Assembly (NCBI GenBank): GCA_903872005.1
Contig: CAIQJD010000588.1
Location: 1-13,908, forward strand
DNA length: 13,908 nt
Direction of reading: 5' to 3'
Origin: an uncultured bacterium
GTDB lineage: Bacteria; Chloroflexota; Anaerolineae; JACIWP01
Below, piece after piece: positions 6,581 through 12,324 of the stretch. The notes beneath the pieces were generated by a model. It did no database searches. It saw nothing but the letters and a program-made list of their open reading frames with translations, and was not told the DNA's origin. Position 1 is the first letter of the stretch, and every line of letters starts with the position of its first letter. Position numbers and translations under genes: made by a program.

Positions 6581-7201
6581 TCAGCGGCGGTCAGCCGGCA
6601 TCTGGATCTCGCTGGCGTAGAGGATGGCGGTGATGCCGGCGGGGAGCGCGCCGCCGATGATGTACCATCCGATCGGGCTGAAGATGATTTGCGTGACGAT
6701 GGGTTGGGGCGATGCGTTGGCGGCGCAAGGGATGGTCCAGCGCCAGATGGTTGTGACGAGCACGCCGAGGATGCCAGCGAGGAGCATGGCGCCGGCGCCC
6801 AGAATGGCGCGACGGAATTGACGGTGGTGGAGGCGCAGGGCGCGTAAGTAGCCCAGAACCAGGGATTGCGTGATGACGATGACTGCCAGGGCGGAGAGGG
6901 AATAGTCAATGCCGGCGCGCCAGGTATGGAGGGATTGGTGCAGGACAAAGAAGAAAGCGCCGGCCACGAAAGACCAGAGGAGCAGCCTGGTAGTCGCAGG
7001 AAGGTTGAAGGTCGCCAGGGTGGCGAGGGCCAATCCCCAGACGAGCGCCAGTGCCGCGAATTGCCCGGCTCCGACGATGAAGAGGGATAGGCCGCTGCCG
7101 GCGCAAAGGAAGCGTGGGCCACCGAACAGGAGCCAGAACCAGAGCATGGATACGATGACGCCGATGAAGGCGACGCCGATGAAGCGGAGCAGGCGTTGCA
7201 T
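6581..7201 (-). CDS. Six-helix integral membrane protein, unknown function
   Basis: 206 residues with hydrophobic segments at about 8-27, 38-63, 71-90, 100-118, 133-152 and 174-195. A basic loop at 119-131 (LRALRLHHRQFRR) probably lies in the cytoplasm. A short polar segment after helix five contains a single Cys (Cys159). No motif ties it to a transporter or enzyme family I know. It starts 34 bp after the M24 peptidase stop with GGAG 9 bp before the ATG, so it is probably co-transcribed with the peptidase. A long minus-strand frame in another phase also covers this stretch but has no domain logic; the hydrophobic periodicity marks this frame as the real one. Confidence 0.75.
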   Translation of the reverse strand: MQRLLRFIGVAFIGVIVSMLWFWLLFGGPRFLCAGSGLSLFIVGAGQFAALALVWGLALATLATFNLPATTRLLLWSFVAGAFFFVLHQSLHTWRAGIDYSLSALAVIVITQSLVLGYLRALRLHHRQFRRAILGAGAMLLAGILGVLVTTIWRWTIPCAANASPQPIVTQIIFSPIGWYIIGGALPAGITAILYASEIQMPADRR

Positions 7202-7235
7202 CTGCAGCTTCTCCTTCTCGTCAGGTACATAAAGC

Positions 7236-8384
7236 TCAGGCGGTCCAGATGTCCCAGGGGCCGGCGCTCAGGAGGTCGGCTCCGTCTGGCGTGATGACGA
7301 CGTTTTGCTCGACAACGAAGACGCCATCGGAGTTGACGATGCCTGGCTCCAGCGTGAGGGTCATGCCCGGCTCCAGGACGGCGTGTTCGTGTAGGGTCAG
7401 GCTGGGTGGTTCTGTGAGCATCAGGCCGATGCTGTGCCCGATCCGGCCGGCAGCGAAGTTGAGCGCAACGCCCTGAATGTCCGCTTCGGCGGCGCAAGCC
7501 TGGACGATAGCGGAGATGGGGACGCCGGGGCGCATCGCTTCGACGCCCTTCATGGTGACGTGATAGATGGCTGCCCAGAGGCGCTGAATGGGGCCGGCCG
7601 GCTGGCCGAGCGATGCGGCGCGGCTGAAGTCGGACCAGTAGCCGCGATAGACCGATCCCATGTCCGTGAAGATCAAGTCGCCGGCGTGCAGGGGCTGGGC
7701 CGATGGGAGACAGGAGAGGGCCTGATAGGTCGCCGGGTCGAAGGTGGCGGAGACGAAGCCAACCTCAGCGCCGCCGGCGCAGATGGCGGCCTGTAAGCGA
7801 TGGACGACCTCTTCCTGCGTCATGCCGGGGGTGAGCTGGCTGTATGCAGCGTCGAAGGCGGCGCTGTTGATGGCGCCGGCGCGGCGCAGGCAGGCGATTT
7901 CGGCCGGCGATTTGAGGAGCCGCAAGCGCCAGAGTATGCCGGCGGCATCGAGCCATTCGACGTTCGGCAGGGCGTCGCGCAGGGCGTCGAAGTCGGCCGG
8001 CGGCATCCCCAGGCGTTGTTCGTGGCCCAGCTCGACGCCGATGCGGGCGTGGGTGAGGTTGAGTTCGCGCAGGGCTTCGGTGAGGAGGACGATGGGAATG
8101 CCGGTCAATTCGGTGTAGCCGCGCACCTCAGGCAGCCAGGCGTCGCGCTGGGCGGCGCCTTGCCAGACGGCATGAGAGATGAGGATGGGTTGCCCGGTGG
8201 CCGGCAAGATGAGCGCGGTGGGGCGGGTGGTGGAATCCCAGGGGCAGAAGGCGCGGTGGCCAGTCAGGTAGTAGAGGTTATGCTCTGACGTGATGAAGAG
8301 GGCCGCCAGTCCTTTGGCGCGCATGAGGGCCAGGGCGCGCTCACAGCGTCGCTCAAACTCCTGTCGCTCGAAATAGGGATTCAT
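7236..8384 (-). CDS. M24-family metallopeptidase (Xaa-Pro aminopeptidase/creatinase type)
   Basis: 382 residues, the usual length for two-domain prolidase-like M24 proteins. The N-terminal creatinase-like domain (1 to about 155; ALFITSEHNLYYLTGH at 28-43) is followed by the pita-bread catalytic domain. The five dinuclear-metal ligands are visible: Asp241 in FTDMG, Asp252 in YWSDFSR, His317 in GRIGHSIGL, Glu346 in LEPG and Glu359 in VVEQNVV. The usual HE pair just after GHxxGL is TE (324-325) here, so one substrate-binding His seems to be missing. The family cleaves the bond before proline or related small amide substrates in the cytosol; the precise substrate cannot be read from sequence. GGAGG lies 7 bp before the ATG. 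It is the first gene of its cluster, behind a moderate promoter at 8424-8452. Confidence 0.9.
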   Translation of the reverse strand: MNPYFERQEFERRCERALALMRAKGLAALFITSEHNLYYLTGHRAFCPWDSTTRPTALILPATGQPILISHAVWQGAAQRDAWLPEVRGYTELTGIPIVLLTEALRELNLTHARIGVELGHEQRLGMPPADFDALRDALPNVEWLDAAGILWRLRLLKSPAEIACLRRAGAINSAAFDAAYSQLTPGMTQEEVVHRLQAAICAGGAEVGFVSATFDPATYQALSCLPSAQPLHAGDLIFTDMGSVYRGYWSDFSRAASLGQPAGPIQRLWAAIYHVTMKGVEAMRPGVPISAIVQACAAEADIQGVALNFAAGRIGHSIGLMLTEPPSLTLHEHAVLEPGMTLTLEPGIVNSDGVFVVEQNVVITPDGADLLSAGPWDIWTA

Positions 8385-8423
8385 CGCAACGCCTCCGCTG
8401 ATGGGGGATGATCGTCAGGGGGT

Positions 8424-8452
8424 ATGGTAGCACAGATGGGCCGCGCCGGCAA
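8424..8452 (-). promoter_or_regulatory. Possible sigma-70 promoter for the M24 peptidase cluster
   Basis: On the minus strand TTGCCG (8447-8452) and TACCAT (8424-8429) are separated by exactly 17 bp; both are 4/6 to consensus. The position, about 40 bp upstream of the ATG at 8384, fits. Weaker than the other promoters in the window. Confidence 0.45.
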
Positions 8453-8481
8453 GCAAGCGACGGGCTGGGCCGATGAAAGAT

Positions 8482-8518
8482 GAAGCCGGCGACTACGCAG
8501 ATGGTGGTCGCCGGCTTT
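8482..8518 (-). terminator. Hairpin terminator of the dockerin/cohesin-like gene
   Basis: AAGCCGGCGAC (8483-8493) and GTCGCCGGCTT (8507-8517) pair perfectly over 11 bp with a 13-base loop, plus one G-T pair outside. It lies 44 bp past the stop of the minus-strand gene ending at 8562. On the minus strand it is followed by the moderately T-rich TTCATCTTTCATC, acceptable for an intrinsic terminator. On the plus strand TTTT closes the stem, but no plus gene precedes it. Confidence 0.65.
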
Positions 8519-8561
8519 TCAACGCGTCATCAGATGTTCGCAAGAGGGGCTACAGGCTGAG

Positions 8562-9731
8562 CTACTTCGTTACGTTGGTTGCGCCGATCCAAAACATGGG
8601 GAGCATGGCGCGTGTATCCGCGATGCGCAACTGCGCGCCCAAGACGTCGAGAGGCAGGTAGTAGCCTTGATACGCGACGCCGGAGCGAGGCGGGTATTGT
8701 TGCACCAGGAAGCTCACGGAGCTGAGATTCATGTCCCCGGTCTTCGCTCTGAAGTAGAAAGTTCCCAGGGAGAATTCCGCGGTGGGGACGGTGGGCGGAT
8801 CGCCGGCGATGCCGCTGACGAGGCGAATGTCGCCGGTGGCGTTGTCCACCGTGTTGCTCAGTACGAGGGGCAGGTCGGCGCCAGGTGTGATGCTGACGAC
8901 GGGCGTGCCCGATGCGTCTACGACTTCCAGTAGAGCCGGATCGAAGTGGAGATAGGCGGCGGCGCTGTTGAAGATCTGGGCCTTTGGATCAAGGCGAATG
9001 TCCAGGGCGAAGATGTCGTCACGCGTGGCTGAGTAATAGGCCGGCTTGAGGAACATGGTCATGGGTTGGCTTTCCGACGCGTCGCTAGCGGCGGCGATGT
9101 TGGCAGCGCCGGCGGCGACGATGTCGCCATTCTTGTCATAGTTCGTGACCAGCAGGGAGAAGTCGGCCAACTCAATCCAGTCGTTCTCGTTGAAGTCGGT
9201 ACGCGCGTCAAATTCAGGATCGGCGGAGCCTGAGTCAAAGGCTGTGGCGAGAATCGAGAAGTCCACCAGATCTACGTAGTTGTTGTTGTTTGCATCGCCT
9301 TCCAAGAGTGTGCCAAAGTTCACGGCGTTGCCATCGGGGGCCAGGGTGACGTTGGCTTTGAGGTTGCGAAGGGTATGCATGTTTTTGAGCCGCAAGTTGC
9401 ACACCGATGTGCCGGGGATGGTCCAGGTATCAATGGTAAAATGGCCGGACTGATCTGTGGTTGCGTTGAAAGAGTAGACATCCGGCAAGGTGGCGCACTG
9501 GATTGTCATGCTGACTGGCACGGACCAAGACGAATTGGGCGCGGCCGGGCGTCCCTGAAAGGCGACAGTGCCGTTGATGATGGGGACGGTGCCGAAGGTC
9601 TGTGCCGGCTGAGACCAACTTGGGCTGCCGGCGGACGTGACAGTCACGATGATCAGCCCCAGCGACACAAAGAGCAGCAGGGGGACGACCCTTGTCAGAA
9701 TCAGCCGTGTGTGCGTGCTGTTGTGATTCAT
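8562..9731 (-). CDS. Exported protein with dockerin then cohesin-like domain
   Basis: 389 residues from the ATG at 9729-9731, which has GGAGGTGA 5 bp upstream. An in-frame GTG at 9740 lies inside that ribosome-binding site and was rejected. A signal peptide covers about 1-34 (hydrophobic VVPLLLFVSLGLIIVTV). Residues about 47-142 look like a carboxypeptidase-regulatory-type beta-sandwich (INGTVAFQGRPAAP, TTDQSGHFTI). Residues 144-200 form a type-I-like dockerin with two calcium loops: Asp146/Asn148/Asn150/Asp157 and Asp179/Asn181/Asn183/Asp190, each followed by a DFS-L helix. Residues about 226-375 resemble a cohesin (FALDIRLDPKAQIFNSAAAY, LHFDPALLEVV, LGTFYFRAK). Cohesin-dockerin pairs hold extracellular complexes together. 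Both in one chain could allow self-assembly or chaining on the cell surface. It is monocistronic, with its own strong promoter and terminator, and GCCGGC is sparser here than in the neighbouring minus-strand genes. Confidence 0.85.
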   Translation of the reverse strand: MNHNSTHTRLILTRVVPLLLFVSLGLIIVTVTSAGSPSWSQPAQTFGTVPIINGTVAFQGRPAAPNSSWSVPVSMTIQCATLPDVYSFNATTDQSGHFTIDTWTIPGTSVCNLRLKNMHTLRNLKANVTLAPDGNAVNFGTLLEGDANNNNYVDLVDFSILATAFDSGSADPEFDARTDFNENDWIELADFSLLVTNYDKNGDIVAAGAANIAAASDASESQPMTMFLKPAYYSATRDDIFALDIRLDPKAQIFNSAAAYLHFDPALLEVVDASGTPVVSITPGADLPLVLSNTVDNATGDIRLVSGIAGDPPTVPTAEFSLGTFYFRAKTGDMNLSSVSFLVQQYPPRSGVAYQGYYLPLDVLGAQLRIADTRAMLPMFWIGATNVTK

Positions 9732-9782
9732 GATTGTCACCTCCGAGCAAGAGCAATGCCCAGTACCTGGGGAATTTGGGAC

Positions 9783-9823
9783 GCCTGACTTGCGCTCCCT
9801 CGCGGGATGGCGTGCCGTCAGGC
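9783..9823 (-). ncRNA. Structured 5' leader hairpin of the dockerin/cohesin-like mRNA
   Basis: GCCTGAC (9783-9789) and GTCAGGC (9817-9823) form a 7-bp outer stem. Inside, CGC/GCG pairs and TCCC/GGGA (9796-9799 / 9804-9807) close a four-base loop. Read as RNA on the minus strand the loop is GCGA, a GNRA tetraloop. The element lies in the ~137-base leader between the predicted start of transcription (near 9868) and the ATG at 9731. It could be a cis-regulatory RNA (riboswitch-like) or a stabilising hairpin. I cannot match it to a known class by eye. Confidence 0.35.
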
Positions 9824-9874
9824 AGCCAACAACAAATTGAGAGCCGCGAGACGCGCCTCCTCAACCATAGGGAA

Positions 9875-9903
9875 ATTATAGCAGTTTGGTTAGTGGAAGT
9901 CAA
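9875..9903 (-). promoter_or_regulatory. Near-consensus sigma-70 promoter of the dockerin/cohesin-like gene
   Basis: On the minus strand TTGACT (9898-9903, 5/6) and a perfect TATAAT (9875-9880) are separated by exactly 17 bp. This is the strongest-looking promoter in the window and implies high basal expression of the exported protein, with a start near 9868. Confidence 0.85.
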
Positions 9904-9954
9904 GAGAGAGAAAAGTGAGAATATGTGCCGGTGGGGCGCGCGTCAGAGGGCGAT

Positions 9955-9983
9955 TTGGCAATTGACGGATGTACGAGTATCAT
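9955..9983 (+). promoter_or_regulatory. Sigma-70-type promoter of the URO-D-like/dehydrogenase/phosphodiesterase genes
   Basis: TTGGCA (9955-9960, 5/6) and TATCAT (9978-9983, 5/6) are separated by 17 bp, about 90 bp upstream of the ATG at 10074. It is divergent from, and about 50 bp away from, the promoter of the dockerin/cohesin-like gene, so one regulator could control both. Confidence 0.65.
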
Positions 9984-10073
9984 TGGCGGCGTGGCGCGCG
10001 ACCAATTCCGTTGGGTCGTGACAGTGATGAAGCTGGGACGCATCAGTCAAGCGCGGCGAGGTGAGGAACGATC

Positions 10074-11123
10074 ATGAACCCTAGCCCCGATTTCCAGCGT
10101 TTACGCACGACGTTATTGTGCGCCGGCGAGCCGGATCGCGTGCCGTCGGTAGAGCTGTTGGTGGATCGCGAGGTGAAGGAAGCGTTTCTGGGCCGGCGGA
10201 TAGCGAGCATCGCCGACGAGGTGGAGTTCTGGCATCGGGCCGGCTATGATTACGTGCATCTGCGCGCTGGCTACGAGTATCGCATGTTGGGCGATGAGGA
10301 CACGGCGACGCAAAAGTCGTATGGCGGGGATTTCCAGGTGCGGCGTTGGGCGAGCAGCCGCGATACCTGGATCAACAGTTGGGCAGAGTATGAGGCATAT
10401 CCCTGGCCGGATCCGCAGACGATTGATTATGCGCCGGTGCGAGTAGCGGCCGCGTCGCTGCCGCCAGGCATGCAGTTGATCAGCGGTGTGGGCGGCATCT
10501 TCACGCGCGTTTGGCGCATCATGGGCTTTGAGCATTTCTCGTTGGCTCTGGCGGATCAGCCAGAGTTGGTCGCGGCGCTCTTCCGCCGGGTGGGCGAGAC
10601 GCAACTGGCGGTGTTCCAGAAGATCGTGGAGATGGAACAGATCGGCGCGATGTGGTATGGCGACGATATGGCCTATACGGAGGGATTGATGGTTTCGCCG
10701 GCGGTGCTGCGCCGGCATGTCTTCCCGTATTTGAAAGAGATGGGCGCGATTTGCCGGCGCAAGGATCTGCCATTCATCCTGCATTCTGACGGGAACCTGT
10801 GGCCCATCATGGACGATTTGCTGGATATCGGTTTTCACGCCATCCATCCGATTGAGCCGAAGGCGATGGATCTCGCCGACTTGAAGGCGAAGTTGGGCAG
10901 GCGAATGTGTTTGTTGGGCGCGATTGACCTGGGCGAGGTGCTGGTGCGCGGGACGCCGGCGACGGTGGACGCGGCGGTGCGAGAGAGTATCCGCGTGGCG
11001 GCGCCGGGGGGCGGATTTGGCGTTGGCTCCAGCAACTCCGTGACGTATTGGGTGCCGATGGAGAACTATCGCGCCATGTTGGACGCGACGCGGAAGTATG
11101 GCGAATACCCCGTTCGGCTGTGA
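10074..11123 (+). CDS. URO-D-superfamily protein (uroporphyrinogen decarboxylase/methyltransferase-like)
   Basis: 349 residues with the URO-D/MtaA-type barrel pattern: RLRTTLLCAGEPDRVP at the N-terminus, GDDMAYTEGLMVSPA (196-210), PFILHSDGNL (233-242), IGFHAIHPIEP (252-262), LLGAIDL (280-286) and a final PGGGFGVGSSNSV (311-323). The fold serves uroporphyrinogen decarboxylation in haem synthesis and corrinoid-dependent methyl transfer in MtaA/MtbA/CmuA proteins. The start lacks the haem-enzyme signature, and the corrinoid methyltransferase zinc site HxC reads HSD (237-239) with no later Cys ligand, so neither activity can be assumed. Cluster neighbours (zinc dehydrogenase, phosphodiesterase) suggest small-molecule catabolism. 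GAGGTGAGG (10058-10066) gives a strong ribosome-binding site 7 bp before the ATG. It is the first gene of its operon. Confidence 0.85.
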   Translation: MNPSPDFQRLRTTLLCAGEPDRVPSVELLVDREVKEAFLGRRIASIADEVEFWHRAGYDYVHLRAGYEYRMLGDEDTATQKSYGGDFQVRRWASSRDTWINSWAEYEAYPWPDPQTIDYAPVRVAAASLPPGMQLISGVGGIFTRVWRIMGFEHFSLALADQPELVAALFRRVGETQLAVFQKIVEMEQIGAMWYGDDMAYTEGLMVSPAVLRRHVFPYLKEMGAICRRKDLPFILHSDGNLWPIMDDLLDIGFHAIHPIEPKAMDLADLKAKLGRRMCLLGAIDLGEVLVRGTPATVDAAVRESIRVAAPGGGFGVGSSNSVTYWVPMENYRAMLDATRKYGEYPVRL

Positions 11124-11174
11124 GGGCGGAGTGGGATTGCTGGCCGATCTTAGTGAGGATGAAGAGGTGAGCCG

Positions 11175-12206
11175 ATGCGAGCGGTGATGAAATGCGCGGC
11201 GGGGCCGGGACATGTGGATCTGCGCGAGATTGCGGAGCCGCAGGCAGGGCCGGGTCAGGTGAAGATCGCGGTGATGGCCGCCGGCATCTGCGGGACGGAT
11301 ATCCATATTCAGGACGCGGAGTATCCCAGCAATCCCCCGGTGACGCTGGGCCACGAGATGGCCGGCGAGGTCGTTGAAGTGGGCGCGGGGGTGACGGGAC
11401 TGGCGGTCGGCGATCGGGTCACGGCGTTGCCTTTTGCGGTGACGTGTGGGGTGTGCCGGTACTGCCTGCAGGGCGCATATCCGTTGTGTCCTTCGAGGAA
11501 GTCGTTCGGGAGCGGCGTGAACGGGGCGTTCGCGCCGTATCTGGTTATCCCGACATCTATTGTGCGCCGGCTGCCGGATAATGTGGATTTCGATTGCGGG
11601 GCGGTGAGCGAGCCGGTGGCGTGCTGCGCCAAGGCCGTGCTGGAAATCAGCACGATCCGGCTGGGCGACGTCGTGCTGGTGCTAGGCCCCGGCCCGATCG
11701 GGCTGATCGCTGCTCAGATGGTCAAGGGGCAGGGCGCGAAGGTGATCCTGGTGGGGACGTCGGATGATGAGGGCCGGCTGGCATTGGGACGTGAGTTGGG
11801 CGCTGACTTTGCGCTGCAGGTCGGCAAAGACGATATCGCGGATGTGGTCGCCCAGACGACGGATGGCCTGGGTGTGGATTGCGTGGTGGAGTGCGCCGGC
11901 GCGCCGGCGGCGGTGCGTATGGGCGTCAAGCTGCTGCGGAAGCAGGGTCAGCTCACGCAGATGGGGTTGAGCGGGAAACCGCTGGAAGTGGACTACGATC
12001 AGGTGGTCTACAAGGACCTGCGTATCGCCGGCTCTTTCGCGTCGTCGGCCGGCGCGTGGGACAAGGCGCTGGCTCTGATGCGCGATGGGGCGGTGCAGGT
12101 GCGGCCGTTGATCGGCCAGGCGCTGCCGCTGGGCGAATGGGAGCGTGGGTTTGCCACTGTGCGAGCCAGAGGCAGCCTCAAGGTGCTGTTGCATCCCCAG
12201 GAATGA
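11175..12206 (+). CDS. Zinc-dependent medium-chain dehydrogenase (alcohol/sorbitol/threonine dehydrogenase-like)
   Basis: 343 residues, the typical length. Catalytic-zinc ligands are visible as Cys39 in GICGTDIH and the GHE motif His60-Glu61, with Glu146 in VSEPVACC as a likely further ligand. The structural zinc is held by Cys91, Cys94, Cys97 and Cys105 in CGVCRYCLQGAYPLC. The NAD(P)-binding Rossmann motif is VLGPGPIGL (169-177). The protein therefore looks catalytically complete and would oxidise a secondary alcohol or sugar alcohol, or reduce the matching ketone, in the cytosol; the substrate cannot be read from sequence. GAGGTGA (11164-11170) sits 4 bp before the ATG. It follows the URO-D-like gene by 51 bp with no visible terminator or promoter, so co-transcription is likely. 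Confidence 0.93.
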   Translation: MRAVMKCAAGPGHVDLREIAEPQAGPGQVKIAVMAAGICGTDIHIQDAEYPSNPPVTLGHEMAGEVVEVGAGVTGLAVGDRVTALPFAVTCGVCRYCLQGAYPLCPSRKSFGSGVNGAFAPYLVIPTSIVRRLPDNVDFDCGAVSEPVACCAKAVLEISTIRLGDVVLVLGPGPIGLIAAQMVKGQGAKVILVGTSDDEGRLALGRELGADFALQVGKDDIADVVAQTTDGLGVDCVVECAGAPAAVRMGVKLLRKQGQLTQMGLSGKPLEVDYDQVVYKDLRIAGSFASSAGAWDKALALMRDGAVQVRPLIGQALPLGEWERGFATVRARGSLKVLLHPQE

Positions 12207-12224
12207 CGATTCAGGACGATTCAG
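12205..12224 (+). repeat. Tandem 10-bp duplication at the dehydrogenase stop codon
   Basis: GACGATTCAG occurs twice back to back (12205-12214 and 12215-12224), starting within the TGA stop. It is probably a local duplication without function. Confidence 0.6.
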
Positions 12225-12253
12225 AGAATAAAACGCGGATGAAATCGCGGTAA

Positions 12254-12290
12254 GCTTGTTGGAGCGCATGGGTGGCTGCGCGGGGCAAGC
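12254..12290 (+). promoter_or_regulatory. Interrupted stem-loop upstream of the phosphodiesterase gene
   Basis: GCTTG (12254-12258) pairs with CAAGC (12286-12290) and GCGCA (12264-12268) with TGCGC (12277-12281), separated by an internal loop. It lies in the 118-bp gap before the phosphodiesterase gene, where I see no promoter. It could attenuate or stabilise the transcript; weak evidence. Confidence 0.25.
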
Positions 12291-12324
12291 CGGACAGGCG
12301 CCCTTGAACGACTGTGGAGGATGA

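Larger units (their letters stand above)
9732..10073. other. 342-bp divergent intergenic region with two promoters
   Basis: No convincing gene is seen. The left part is the structured leader and promoter of the dockerin/cohesin-like gene. The right part carries the plus-strand promoter of the URO-D-like gene and its leader, with a small hairpin (CGACCAA 9999-10005 / TTGGGTCG 10011-10018, one bulged G). The stretch is more AT-rich around 9825-9930 and holds no GCCGGC, unlike the genes around it. Confidence 0.6.

Noticed and set aside
6526..7497. 323-codon minus-strand frame over the six-helix protein gene
   Set aside because: Ser/Pro/Arg-rich frame overlapping both the six-helix membrane protein and the M24 peptidase in another phase; no coherent fold.
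9732..9740. GTG start for the dockerin/cohesin-like gene at 9740
   Set aside because: The GTG is part of the GGAGGTGA ribosome-binding site; the ATG at 9731 has correct spacing.
9734..10021. 95-codon plus-strand frame in the divergent intergenic region
   Set aside because: It runs through both promoters and the leader hairpin, lacks a ribosome-binding site and has no domain-like pattern.
10113..11354. 413-codon open frame on the minus strand
   Set aside because: Antisense across the URO-D-like and dehydrogenase genes; His/Arg-rich shadow sequence without recognisable motifs, while the plus-strand frames have complete domain signatures.
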